Positions 41,553 through 50,120 of a stretch of 64,000 bases of DNA are shown here, piece after piece. The position numbers were made by a program, and so were the translations under genes. The notes below the pieces were generated by a model. The model did not search any database. It saw only the letters and a list, made by a program, of their open reading frames with translations, and was not told the origin of the DNA. The stretch covers positions 62,001-126,000 of the forward strand of contig NZ_QKLU01000011.1 in NCBI RefSeq assembly GCF_003208655.1, in the 5' to 3' direction. Source of the DNA: Pedobacter nutrimenti (GTDB taxonomy: Bacteria > Bacteroidota > Bacteroidia > Sphingobacteriales > Sphingobacteriaceae). Within the stretch, counting starts at the first letter, position 1; each line of letters starts with the position of its first letter.

Positions 41553-41556
41553 CTTT

Positions 41557-42504
41557 ATGCCGATCATTAAATTAACAAAAGTAGAGCGAAAGCGTTTCCT
41601 GGCTTTAGTGATCTGTCTGCTGTTTGCAGTAGGGGGCTGGCTTTTTCTGTCCCTGAATAAAAAATACATTTATACAGCTAAAACAGTATTGGTGTATACA
41701 AATGTCCCCCAAAAAAAAGCTTTTCACCCTTTACAGTCGGATACTGTTGACCTGCAGGTGGAAGGTACAGGTTGGCAACTTCTTTTTGCACGCTTAAGAA
41801 TCAATCCCCAATCCATTTCCATTAGTCTGGAAAAGCTGAACAACAGGAATTTTATTCTTTTTTCTGAGCAGTTGTACAATGTAAACCGGCAACTGGAAAC
41901 TTCACAAAAAATCATTTCTGTAAAACCAGATACCTTATACTTTGATTTCTCCAAAAGAACGGTTAAAAAAGTTCCGGTTCAATTGGTGTCAAATTTAGAC
42001 TTTGTTAAGCAGTATGGCATTTCCGGAGATATTAAACTGAGCCCTGAGCAGGTTACGGTTTCCGGTCCCCAGCAGGAACTGGAAAAAATTACATCCTGGA
42101 AAACCGATACCCTGTCTGTAAAGAATATACAAAATCCCCTGAGTGCAAGGATTGCGATGAAGCAAAGCAATTATAAAAATGTAAGTATTTTTCCTGGTAG
42201 TGTTGAAGTGAAGGTTCCTGTAGATGAATTTACAGAAAAGACGCTCGATGTTCCTGTAAAGGTCATTAACAATAAAGAATACCTGAACGTAAAGATTTAT
42301 CCCAAAAAAGTAAGGATTACCTTTCTGGTGGCCTTGTCTGGCTATCAGCAGGTTAACGAAGACTTTATAGATGCTGTGGTAGACCTGGACGAATGGAAAC
42401 TATTGCACCATCATCAGTTGATGGTTAAACTTTCACGCTTTCCGGATTACTGCAGGGTAATTAAAATAGAACCGGTCAAAGTTGATTTTATTATACAAAA
42501 ATAA
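41557..42504 (+). CDS. YbbR-domain membrane-anchored protein
   Basis: A 315-residue protein with one N-terminal helix (FLALVICLLFAVGGWLFLSL) and extracytoplasmic YbbR-like repeats (KKVPVQLVSNLDFVKQYGISGDIKLSPEQVTVSGP and the later TLDVPVKVINNKEYLNVKIYPKKVRIT). In Firmicutes YbbR/CdaR regulates the c-di-AMP cyclase CdaA, but no cyclase is adjacent here. It overlaps coaE by one base (TAATG) and heads a five-gene run to the MarR gene. Confidence 0.85.
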   Translation: MPIIKLTKVERKRFLALVICLLFAVGGWLFLSLNKKYIYTAKTVLVYTNVPQKKAFHPLQSDTVDLQVEGTGWQLLFARLRINPQSISISLEKLNNRNFILFSEQLYNVNRQLETSQKIISVKPDTLYFDFSKRTVKKVPVQLVSNLDFVKQYGISGDIKLSPEQVTVSGPQQELEKITSWKTDTLSVKNIQNPLSARIAMKQSNYKNVSIFPGSVEVKVPVDEFTEKTLDVPVKVINNKEYLNVKIYPKKVRITFLVALSGYQQVNEDFIDAVVDLDEWKLLHHHQLMVKLSRFPDYCRVIKIEPVKVDFIIQK

Positions 42505-43097
42505 TGTTAAAAATAGGCGTAACAGGAGGGATAGGCAGTGGAAAAACAACCGTTTGCCGTGTTTTTCAGACTTTAGGGGTTCCTGTGTTTTTTGCGGACG
42601 ATGTGGCCAAACAAATTATGGTCAGTGATCCAATTCTTGTGGCTGGGCTGAAAGAAACTTTTGGGCCGCAGAGCTACAGGGAGGATGGAAGCCTGGATAA
42701 TAAATATATTGCGGGCATCGTATTCAATAATGCCGCAGAGCTGGCCAAATTAAATGCACTGGTCCATCCGGCAGTATTCCGGGCCTTTGACCATTGGGTT
42801 GCTGAAGTCCCTGCAGACTGTCCTTATGTTTTAAAAGAAGCGGCTTTATTGTTTGAAAGTGGTTCCTATAAAATGTGTGACCGGAACATATTGGTCACTG
42901 CGGAAACCCAGGTGCGGATTCAGCGGGTCATGGAACGGGATGGGGTAAGCGAGCAGCAGGTTAGGGCCAGGATGGATAAGCAGATGAGTGACGAAGAAAA
43001 AATGAAAATGACAGATTATATTCTGCTCAACCAACAAGACCATTCTGTTATTCTGCAGGTTTTAGACCTGCATCATCAATTTATAAGCGGGTTATGA
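42504..43097 (+). CDS. coaE: Dephospho-CoA kinase
   Basis: A 197-residue P-loop kinase for the last step of coenzyme A synthesis. Walker A GGIGSGKTTV at residues 9-18, FADDVAKQIM and the substrate lid KEAALLFESG with following RVMERDGVSEQQVRARM are conserved. Length is standard. Coupled to the YbbR gene upstream and overlapping the nuclease gene by 4 bases. Confidence 0.95.
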   Translation: MLKIGVTGGIGSGKTTVCRVFQTLGVPVFFADDVAKQIMVSDPILVAGLKETFGPQSYREDGSLDNKYIAGIVFNNAAELAKLNALVHPAVFRAFDHWVAEVPADCPYVLKEAALLFESGSYKMCDRNILVTAETQVRIQRVMERDGVSEQQVRARMDKQMSDEEKMKMTDYILLNQQDHSVILQVLDLHHQFISGL

Positions 43098-44035
43098 TAT
43101 TGGCGGATTTCATTGTACAGACCCCAAAAGGGCTGTACTGTTCTTATGGTGATTTTTACCTCGATCCAAAGCAACCGGTGCAGCATGCGGTGATTTCCCA
43201 TGCGCATGCCGACCATGCCATTGCCGGCAATGCAAAAGTTTATTGTACAAAGCCCACCTCGCTCTTTATAACCTACCGGTATAAGGAAGAGGCTGCAGGA
43301 ACTTTTTTGATCAAAAAGTACGGCCAGGCCTTTGAAATTAATGGGGTGGAGCTATTTTTTTTTCCAGCCGGCCACATGCTGGGCTCTGCCCAGGTCTTGA
43401 TGTGTTACAACGGAACCCGGTATTTGTATACCGGAGATTATAAATTACAGGAAGATCCGACCTGTGAAGCTTTCGAATTTGTGCAGGCAGATGTGCTGAT
43501 CACCGAAACAACTTTCGCTGACCCTGAAACAATGCATCCTGCTGCAGAACAGGAAATCGGTAAATTGAATACTACAGAACTGAACATTATGCTTGGGGCC
43601 TATGTCCTGGGCAAAAGCCAGAGACTGATCAGTCTGATCAATAGGTATTGTATAGAAAAAAGGATAGTAGTCCACCATAGTCTTTTGCCTTTTATCCGCA
43701 TTTATGAGCAGGAAGGAATCTCTATGGGAGCTTATGAGCTTTTCGATAAAAAGTTTTTGAAAAGCAGTTCCCGCCCTTTGGTGTATCTGGTTCCTCCTGT
43801 GGTTTTTAACAGTAACATCAAGGTAATGAATGTGGTAAAGGTGTTTGCTACCGGTTGGAAGGATCTTCAGCGGAGTAACCAGATGCAGTTGTATGTCTCT
43901 GATCATGCGGACTGGAATGAGATTATCAGGACCATTAGTGAAGTGAAACCGGCTGAAGTCTGGACTACGCATGGCAGCGGTATCCAACTCAGAGATCATT
44001 ATAAAGAAAGTTTGGTCGTTAAATTGCTTGATTGA
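43094..44035 (+). CDS. Metallo-beta-lactamase-fold exonuclease (ligase-associated type)
   Basis: A 313-residue MBL-fold hydrolase of the beta-CASP-like nuclease class. Zinc motifs HAHADHA (residues about 34-40), FPAGHMLGSAQV, TGDY and SDHADW are complete. Bacterial relatives are called ligase-associated DNA exonucleases or mRNA 3-prime processing factors; no DNA ligase gene is adjacent here, so DNA or RNA substrate is open. It overlaps coaE (4 bases) and the DUF5522 gene (TGATG). Confidence 0.88.
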   Translation: MILADFIVQTPKGLYCSYGDFYLDPKQPVQHAVISHAHADHAIAGNAKVYCTKPTSLFITYRYKEEAAGTFLIKKYGQAFEINGVELFFFPAGHMLGSAQVLMCYNGTRYLYTGDYKLQEDPTCEAFEFVQADVLITETTFADPETMHPAAEQEIGKLNTTELNIMLGAYVLGKSQRLISLINRYCIEKRIVVHHSLLPFIRIYEQEGISMGAYELFDKKFLKSSSRPLVYLVPPVVFNSNIKVMNVVKVFATGWKDLQRSNQMQLYVSDHADWNEIIRTISEVKPAEVWTTHGSGIQLRDHYKESLVVKLLD

Positions 44036-44199
44036 TGGAAGAGGGGGTTGATTTCTATTTTAATGAGGACGGTTTAATGGTTTTTACAGAAGCCTATCAT
44101 CTGAAAAGAGGTTCCTGCTGTAAAAATAAATGCCGCCATTGTCCATGGAAATACGGACAGAAAAAGAAATCCCCCCGGGATAAAAAAGAGAATATATAA
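44035..44199 (+). CDS. Small Cys-rich DUF5522-type protein
   Basis: A 54-residue protein starting at the ATG that overlaps the nuclease stop by one base. It reads MEEGVDFYFNEDG, then AYHLKRGSCCKNKCRHCPW, with four Cys and one His in a C-C-x3-C-x2-C pattern and a lysine-rich tail. This matches the short DUF5522 family found in Bacteroidota; the cysteines suggest a metal or Fe-S site. Tight coupling to the MBL nuclease hints at shared nucleic-acid function, but this is inference. Confidence 0.82.
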   Translation: MEEGVDFYFNEDGLMVFTEAYHLKRGSCCKNKCRHCPWKYGQKKKSPRDKKENI

Positions 44200-44204
44200 T
44201 CAAT

Positions 44205-44657
44205 ATGCAATTGCAGAACCAAACCAGGCCATCAAAATTTGAAAGCGTATTTCAGGAGGTGGTTGTCAATATAGTGCTCACCAGTAATTGGTGCAATGAC
44301 CAGATGAAACAGACGGTTGGCCCCTTTGATATTACTTCACAGCAGTTTAACGTACTTAGAATTTTGCGGGGCCAGCACCCAAGGGCATCTACCATTAACC
44401 TGATTAAATCCAGGATGCTGGATAAAATGTGTGATGCTTCCAGGATTGTAGAACGCCTGGTGCAAAAAAAACTGGTCCTGAAAAAAGTGAATTACGCCGA
44501 TAAACGGGCTGTAGATATATTAATCAGCGAAAAAGGGCTGCAGCTGCTCCATCAAATGGATGCGGCAATAGACCTTTCGGCTATGGCTTCTGCCAACCTG
44601 ACCGAAGAGGAGGCCTCGCAGCTGAATTACCTGCTGGATAAATTAAGGGATCAGTGA
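44205..44657 (+). CDS. MarR-family transcriptional regulator
   Basis: A 150-residue winged-helix protein. FDITSQQFNVLRILRGQHP leads into the HTH, SRMLDKMCDASRIVERLVQKKLV is the recognition region and NYADKRAVDILISEKG the wing with the D-x-R motif. It starts 5 bases after DUF5522 and its end overlaps the convergent ZIP gene by 7 bases. Target unknown. Confidence 0.9.
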   Translation: MQLQNQTRPSKFESVFQEVVVNIVLTSNWCNDQMKQTVGPFDITSQQFNVLRILRGQHPRASTINLIKSRMLDKMCDASRIVERLVQKKLVLKKVNYADKRAVDILISEKGLQLLHQMDAAIDLSAMASANLTEEEASQLNYLLDKLRDQ

Positions 44658-45370
44658 CCGGAACCGTAATAACCAACCAGCGCAATACATACGCCTAATA
44701 AAACGGCTATCATTTTTCTTTTGCTCACTTTATGGTCAACACTTGATTCAAAGAGGATGGTGGTCGAAATGTGAAGAAAAATACCAATAACCACGCCCAT
44801 CATCTTGTTGAAATAGGCCTCTAAACCACCTATGCTTCCATTGCTGAGTCCGGTGCTGACATAAAAACCTATAGGGGCCATAATAGCAAATACGGCGATA
44901 TAAAAAAGGATTTTAGCCGGTTTGTAATGATTTTGCAACAGAATGCTGGCCAGTGCAAAGGCGGCCGGAATATGATGCAGGGCAATTCCAAAGATCAGCT
45001 CATTATGATGTTCTTTCGCAAGGGGCATGCCTTCCAGAAAAGCGTGCAGGCAAAGGCTGATCATAATTCCATAAGGGAAAACATGGTTTTCATTGTGCTT
45101 ATGGATATGACCATGTTCCACACCTTCAGAAAATTGCTCCAGAAAAACCTGCAATAAAAAGCCGATTAAAATAAAAACACCTATTTCACGGGCATCTGAT
45201 CCGCTGTAGGCATCGGGAATGAGGTGTAAAACGGTAATCGCAAAAAGATAGGCACCGCTAAAGGAAAGAATGAGCTTCAATAATTGCGATTTATCACTTT
45301 TGACCAGGAATATTGCAGTCCCGCCAAAAAATGCACAAAAGAATAAAACCAATAATTTCCAGATTTCCAT
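44651..45370 (-). CDS. ZIP-family metal transporter
   Basis: A 239-residue protein with about eight membrane helices. The histidine-rich loop GVEHGHIHKHNENH (about residues 84-97), helix IV with CLHAFLEGMPLAKEHHNE and helix V with ALHHIPAAFAL hold the binuclear metal-site histidines and glutamates of ZIP transporters. It should import zinc or another divalent metal. Last of a three-gene operon behind the methyltransferase and PAP2 genes, overlapping PAP2 by one base. Confidence 0.9.
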   Translation of the reverse strand: MEIWKLLVLFFCAFFGGTAIFLVKSDKSQLLKLILSFSGAYLFAITVLHLIPDAYSGSDAREIGVFILIGFLLQVFLEQFSEGVEHGHIHKHNENHVFPYGIMISLCLHAFLEGMPLAKEHHNELIFGIALHHIPAAFALASILLQNHYKPAKILFYIAVFAIMAPIGFYVSTGLSNGSIGGLEAYFNKMMGVVIGIFLHISTTILFESSVDHKVSKRKMIAVLLGVCIALVGYYGSGH

Positions 45371-45936
45371 TAGATGCGGTGTTGTATAAATTTTTTATAG
45401 GTAAAAGCCGTGAGTAGTCCAACTGTTGTGCCTAAAATGGCGCCTGCTAGCGTATCAATGGGATAATGGACACCTACATAGATTTGTGCAAAGGAGATGA
45501 TGAATGCCCAGGCAAGCCCAAGGGGAAGAACAGGTTTCCAGCGCTCATAAAAGAGGACAATAAGAAATACAGCTATGGCAAAATGGTTGGTGGCATGCGC
45601 CGAAGGAAAGCTATAGCCACTTCCGCAGGGTACACGGTGAATGATGTCATGGACCAGTGCCGGATCGTTGCAGGGCCTGATTCTAGCCACAAAGGGTTTA
45701 ATCAGTCTGGAAGAAAACATATCTCCGATGGCAAAAGTGAGCAGGATCATTCCAATGATGTAAAATCCTTTTTTCTTATATTCTTTTATACAGAACACCA
45801 CAATGAAAAGATAAAGTGGGGTCCAGAAATAGCGGTTGCGCATTAAAGGCATCAGCCAGTCAAAGAAACCGTTGGAAAGCCCCCTGTGTATCTTTAAAAA
45901 GAGTTCATGGTCAAAATGAAGTAAGGCATCCATCAT
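45370..45936 (-). CDS. PAP2-family membrane phosphatase
   Basis: A 188-residue membrane phosphatase with all three motifs: KPFVARIRP, SFPSAHATNH and AQIYVGVHYPIDTLAGAI. Length and motifs match BcrC-like undecaprenyl-pyrophosphate phosphatases. It overlaps the methyltransferase stop (ATGA) and the ZIP start. It is a second PAP2 enzyme, only distantly similar to the one at 13678. Confidence 0.9.
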   Translation of the reverse strand: MMDALLHFDHELFLKIHRGLSNGFFDWLMPLMRNRYFWTPLYLFIVVFCIKEYKKKGFYIIGMILLTFAIGDMFSSRLIKPFVARIRPCNDPALVHDIIHRVPCGSGYSFPSAHATNHFAIAVFLIVLFYERWKPVLPLGLAWAFIISFAQIYVGVHYPIDTLAGAILGTTVGLLTAFTYKKFIQHRI

Positions 45937-46664
45937 GCTTTTTTACAGACTAAAATTAAGCGGTCTGATTGCTGCTGGTCATAAGGACCAAGGGAATAAT
46001 CTCCAAATTTTGCACTGATCTGCAAACCACTTTTATGAAACATCCGTTCAAAGTCTTCGAGGGTAAAGGCCTGTACTCGTTCTTCAAAAGCAAATTGCTT
46101 CGCACGATGTTCAAAATTAATATGTTTGATGATTTTCCCTTCGGAAACAAATTTATGCAAATGAAATTCTATGCCTTCTACGGTTTTGGTTTCCTGGCTG
46201 GTCAGGTTGCGGATGATCTTTCCGGTATTGAAGTAATCAATAACCAGGGTGCCGTCTTCTTTAAGGCCTTTCCGGAATGCTTTCAACGCATTGACATGAT
46301 CTTTTTCTGTATCAAAATAGCCAAAACTTGTAAACAGATTGAGCGAAAGGTCAAAATAATTGATGAAGGAAAGTTTGCGCATGTCATGAACAAAAAAGTG
46401 AAGGTGTTTTTGTTCAAATTGCTGTGCATATTTAATGCTCTGTTCGGAAAGATCTATCCCGGTAACATCATATCCTTTTTTATTCAGGTAAATGGCATGA
46501 CGGCCCCTTCCACAGGCAATATCTAAAATCCTGGAATGCGCTGCAGGTTTCAGATAGGCAGAAAGATTGTCAATCAGAAATTCTGCTTCTTCATCATTGC
46601 GCTGACTGTAAAGTATGTGATAATAAGGGGAGTTAAACCAATATTGAAACCATTTACGCTGCAT
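45933..46664 (-). CDS. SAM-dependent methyltransferase
   Basis: A 243-residue class I methyltransferase. ILDIACGRGRHAIYLNKKGYDVTGIDLS contains SAM motif I and the ribose-binding acidic residue; YFDLSLNLFTSFGYF is motif IV. The beginning MQRKWFQYWFNSPYYHILY is typical of this Bacteroidota group; the substrate is unknown. I start at the ATG 46664; the frame reaches 46772 through AT-rich non-coding sequence. First gene of the operon with PAP2 and ZIP. Confidence 0.88.
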   Translation of the reverse strand: MQRKWFQYWFNSPYYHILYSQRNDEEAEFLIDNLSAYLKPAAHSRILDIACGRGRHAIYLNKKGYDVTGIDLSEQSIKYAQQFEQKHLHFFVHDMRKLSFINYFDLSLNLFTSFGYFDTEKDHVNALKAFRKGLKEDGTLVIDYFNTGKIIRNLTSQETKTVEGIEFHLHKFVSEGKIIKHINFEHRAKQFAFEERVQAFTLEDFERMFHKSGLQISAKFGDYSLGPYDQQQSDRLILVCKKA

Positions 46665-46812
46665 AGAGCCAGTATTTAGTGTTTTAAAGAATAGGCAAAT
46701 ATAGTATTTTGAAATGCAACCCCGTGGATTATTTATGTCAGCGGAATGCTTTTTATGCTTAAAATGATACAATCACTTCTGCTTTTACTAACGGGGCTTC
46801 TTAATTTTTTCT

Positions 46813-46820
46813 TATTTTTG
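46813..46820 (+). promoter_or_regulatory. -7 element of glmM
   Basis: TATTTTTG matches TAnnTTTG exactly, 20 bases before the TTG start codon at 46841. Confidence 0.55.
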
Positions 46821-46840
46821 AACCTATAAAATTTAACAAA

Positions 46841-48229
46841 TTGACATTAATAAAATCTATTTCCGGAATCAGGGGAACCATTGGCGGAATTGCCGGAAAC
46901 GGTTTAACCCCGATCGATATCGTAAAATTCACAGCGGCCTATGGTTCATGGGTTGTTGCCCAGACCAATATTAAAAAAATTGTGGTGGGCAGAGATGCCC
47001 GTATATCTGGCGAGATGGTCAATAACCTGGTGCTGGGTACCCTTCAGGGACTTGGTATTGAAGTGGTTGATATTGGTCTTTCCACAACACCAACGGTTGA
47101 AATTGCAGTCCCTATGGAAGCCGCGGGTGGAGGTATTATTTTAACGGCAAGCCATAATCCAAAACAATGGAATGCATTGAAATTACTCAATTCCAAAGGC
47201 GAATTTATCAGTGATGCCGAAGGTAAGGCAATTCTGGAGATGGCAGAAAGTGCCGAATTCAGCTTTGCGGATGTAAATGAACTGGGCAAAGTAAGGACAG
47301 ATGATTCTTACCTTCAAAAACACATCGATGCTGTACTGGCCTTACCACTGGTGGATGTAGAAGCCATTAAAAAAGCCAATTTTAAAATTGCCATAGATTG
47401 TGTAAATTCTACGGGTGGAATTTTTGTGCCTGCGCTTTTAAAAGCACTGGGTGTGAAAACGATTCATGAATTGTATTGCACTCCTGATGGGGATTTTCCG
47501 CATAATCCGGAACCGCTTCCGGAAAACCTGACAGAAATTGCAAAAGTGGTACAGGCAAAAAATGCAGACCTGGGTATTGTGGTAGATCCGGATGTAGACA
47601 GGTTATGTTTTGTTTGTGAGGATGGAAGTATGTTCGGAGAAGAATATACGCTGGTTGCAGTAGCGGATTATATTCTTAAAAATACACCTGGAAATACGGT
47701 TTCCAATCTGTCTTCTACCAGGGCTTTGAGGGACGTCACCGAAAAAGCCGGTGGTACTTATAACGCAGCAGCGGTGGGAGAGGTGAACGTGGTGAACAAA
47801 ATGAAAGAAACGGGGGCAATTATAGGGGGTGAAGGTAACGGAGGGATCATTTATCAGGAATCTCATTACGGAAGAGATGCCCTTGTTGGTATTGCTTTGT
47901 TTTTGACCCATCTGGCTAAATTTGGAAAATCTGTTTCCCTGCTCAGGAGCAGTTATCCGAATTACCACATTTCAAAAAATAAGATTACCTTAACTCCGGA
48001 GATGGATATTGATGCCTTGCTGGTTAAGGTTCAGGAAAAGTATAAAGGGCAACCCCATAGTACAATAGATGGGCTGAAAATTGAATTTGACCATGAATGG
48101 GTACATTTAAGAAGGTCTAATACAGAGCCGATCATCAGGATTTACAGCGAGGCCCAGAATGAAACTGTTGCAGAAAACCTGGCTTCAAAAATTATCTCTG
48201 ATATCAAAGAAATATTAAAACTGAACTAA
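46841..48229 (+). CDS. glmM: Phosphoglucosamine mutase (phosphohexomutase family), TTG start
   Basis: A 462-residue enzyme interconverting glucosamine-6- and 1-phosphate for peptidoglycan and LPS precursors. Catalytic serine loop TASHNPKQWNALK, metal loop DPDVDRL, sugar loop GEGNGGIIY and phosphate loop RRSNTEPIIRIYSE are complete. The protein starts at a TTG (MTLIKSISGIRGTIGG), which is where homologues begin; the first in-frame ATG lies well inside the domain. The cysteine desulfurase gene follows 4 bases after the stop. Confidence 0.93.
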   Translation: MTLIKSISGIRGTIGGIAGNGLTPIDIVKFTAAYGSWVVAQTNIKKIVVGRDARISGEMVNNLVLGTLQGLGIEVVDIGLSTTPTVEIAVPMEAAGGGIILTASHNPKQWNALKLLNSKGEFISDAEGKAILEMAESAEFSFADVNELGKVRTDDSYLQKHIDAVLALPLVDVEAIKKANFKIAIDCVNSTGGIFVPALLKALGVKTIHELYCTPDGDFPHNPEPLPENLTEIAKVVQAKNADLGIVVDPDVDRLCFVCEDGSMFGEEYTLVAVADYILKNTPGNTVSNLSSTRALRDVTEKAGGTYNAAAVGEVNVVNKMKETGAIIGGEGNGGIIYQESHYGRDALVGIALFLTHLAKFGKSVSLLRSSYPNYHISKNKITLTPEMDIDALLVKVQEKYKGQPHSTIDGLKIEFDHEWVHLRRSNTEPIIRIYSEAQNETVAENLASKIISDIKEILKLN

Positions 48230-48233
48230 AAAG

Positions 48234-49382
48234 ATGGACAGAATCTATTTAGACAATGCCGCAACCACACCCCTGGATAAACAGGTGATGGCGGAAATGG
48301 TAAATGTAATGGATAATTATTATGGAAATCCTTCCTCTATCCATGCACAGGGCCGTGAAGTGAGAACATTGATTGAGAAAGCCCGTAAAACCGTAGCCGG
48401 TTTACTGAATGCTGTACCTGCTGAGATCTTTTTTACTTCAGGTGGAACAGAGGCCGATAATACAGCCATACGTTGTGGCATCCAGGCTTTCGGGCTTAAG
48501 CATGCCATTACCTCTAAAATTGAACATCATGCCGTTGAACACACCCTGGATATGTTGTTGAAAACGGGTGTGATCGATAAACTGAGTTTTGTGAACATTG
48601 ATGCAAAGGGAAATATCGATTACGATCACCTGGAGCAATTGCTAAAAGATAATGAACGTTCCTTTGTTTCGTTGATGCATGCCAATAACGAACTGGGTAC
48701 TTTAACAGATATTGAACGGGTAGGTAACCTTTGCGAAAGCTATAATGCGATTTATCATTGTGATACCGTACAAACGATGGGACACTATGTACATGATGTC
48801 CGCAAAATCAAAGCTCATTTTGTGGTTTGTGCAGCACATAAATTGCATGGCCCCAAAGGGGTGGGCTTTTTGTATGTCAATCATGACATCAAAATCAGTC
48901 CGATGATTTTTGGTGGTGCCCAGGAACGTAATATGCGTGGTGGTACTGAAAATGTATATGGCATTGTGGGTTTGGCGAAAGCACTGGAAATGGCTTATGC
49001 AGAAATGGAAGAGCACCAGAATTACATACAGGGGTTAAAGACCTATCTGAAAGAAAAGCTGAGTGCAGAAGTTCCGGGAATTGCTTTCAATGGTGAAACC
49101 GATGCAGATAAGAGCCTTTATACGGTATTGAATGTCTCTTTTCCTGAAATGGAAATGGGAGACATGCTGTTGTTTAACCTTGATATTAACGGCATCTCGG
49201 CTTCTGGCGGCAGTGCATGTTCTTCAGGTTCAAATATTGGTTCACATGTGCTTACCGGAATAGCTGCCGACCCCAACAGGCCTTCAGTGCGTTTCTCTTT
49301 CAGTAAACTGAACACCAAACAGGAGCTGGATTTTGTTGTAGATAAAGTGAAGCATATTGTGGAACAAAATGTAAGCGCTTAA
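48234..49382 (+). CDS. Cysteine desulfurase (NifS/IscS family)
   Basis: A 382-residue PLP enzyme that moves sulfur from cysteine to Fe-S or tRNA-thiolation pathways. YLDNAATTPLD starts the fold, SGGTEADNTA binds PLP, CAAHKLHGPKG carries the Schiff-base lysine, and the catalytic loop is SGGSACSSGS with the active cysteine. The usual S-H-K before lysine is A-H-K. No iscU or suf genes are adjacent; a role in tRNA sulfuration or general Fe-S supply is possible. Co-transcribed with glmM; ends at a terminator. Confidence 0.93.
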   Translation: MDRIYLDNAATTPLDKQVMAEMVNVMDNYYGNPSSIHAQGREVRTLIEKARKTVAGLLNAVPAEIFFTSGGTEADNTAIRCGIQAFGLKHAITSKIEHHAVEHTLDMLLKTGVIDKLSFVNIDAKGNIDYDHLEQLLKDNERSFVSLMHANNELGTLTDIERVGNLCESYNAIYHCDTVQTMGHYVHDVRKIKAHFVVCAAHKLHGPKGVGFLYVNHDIKISPMIFGGAQERNMRGGTENVYGIVGLAKALEMAYAEMEEHQNYIQGLKTYLKEKLSAEVPGIAFNGETDADKSLYTVLNVSFPEMEMGDMLLFNLDINGISASGGSACSSGSNIGSHVLTGIAADPNRPSVRFSFSKLNTKQELDFVVDKVKHIVEQNVSA

Positions 49383-49406
49383 ACTTTTAAGGTGCATAAA
49401 AAACTG

Positions 49407-49435
49407 AAGCCCCGGATAGGATTCGGGGCTTTTTT
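49407..49435 (+). terminator. Terminator after the cysteine desulfurase
   Basis: AAGCCCCG and CGGGGCTT pair over 8 bp around a 9-base loop, followed by TTTT. Confidence 0.85.
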
Positions 49436-49448
49436 ATTAAAAAACAAA

Positions 49449-49988
49449 ATGGAATATCACAGAATCTATGATCCGCTGGACCCGGAATTGTTTTTTGTCC
49501 GGGAGCTTTATCAGCAAGCTTTTCCTGTAAAAGAACGTAGGGAATGGCAGCAGCTGCTTTACTTGCTTGAAAAAGAACCTGACATGTTCCTGGACTGCAT
49601 CAGGGATGAAGGGCAGACCATTGGTTTTATCATCTGGTGGAAGATGGGGAACTGGGCATTTATAGAGCATTTTGCAGTTTCTGTAACAGAAAGGGGCAAA
49701 AATTATGGCAGCAGGGTCATCAAACATTATCTGAATGCGGCAGAGGCAGATTTGCTCCTGGAAGTAGAACCCCCGGATAATGAAGATGCCCGCAGAAGGG
49801 TGATGTTTTACCAAAGGCTGGGCATGGTGTTACTGGATTATGACTATAGGCAACCTTCTTACAGGGAAGCGGGTGTAAGTTATCCTTTACGCCTGATGAG
49901 CAGTAAAACAGATTTGGATCCGAATACCCCTGACTTTGAAAAATTAGTAAAAAGTGTAAAGGCAAAGGTTTACCATGTACAATGCTAG
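49449..49988 (+). CDS. GNAT-family N-acetyltransferase
   Basis: A 179-residue GNAT protein. FIEHFAVSVTERGKNYGSRVIKHYL is the acetyl-CoA-binding strand-helix with R-G-K-N-Y-G, and RRRVMFYQRLGMVLLDYDY is the C-terminal block. Substrate unknown. I start at the ATG 49449 (MEYHRIYDPLDPE); the open frame from 49392 runs through the terminator at 49407-49435 and cannot be coding there. Confidence 0.88.
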   Translation: MEYHRIYDPLDPELFFVRELYQQAFPVKERREWQQLLYLLEKEPDMFLDCIRDEGQTIGFIIWWKMGNWAFIEHFAVSVTERGKNYGSRVIKHYLNAAEADLLLEVEPPDNEDARRRVMFYQRLGMVLLDYDYRQPSYREAGVSYPLRLMSSKTDLDPNTPDFEKLVKSVKAKVYHVQC

Positions 49989-50080
49989 TTGAACATCAAG
50001 ACGATAGAAACGGTCCAGATGTGTATACCAGCTTGAAAAAGATATAACGTAAACAAGGAAGAAAATACATAAAATAAACA

Positions 50081-50110
50081 AAAAAGGCCCGTATCAAACG
50101 GGCCTTTTTT
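50081..50110. terminator. Bidirectional terminator between GNAT and accD
   Basis: AAAAAGGCCCGT and ACGGGCCTTTTTT pair perfectly over 12 bp with a 5-base loop. It serves accD on the minus strand and the GNAT gene on the plus strand. The rest of the 132-base gap shows nothing else. Confidence 0.9.
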
Positions 50111-50120
50111 ATAAACTGTA

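Noticed and set aside
49392..49448. N-terminal extension of the GNAT gene
   Set aside because: It contains the terminator after the cysteine desulfurase.
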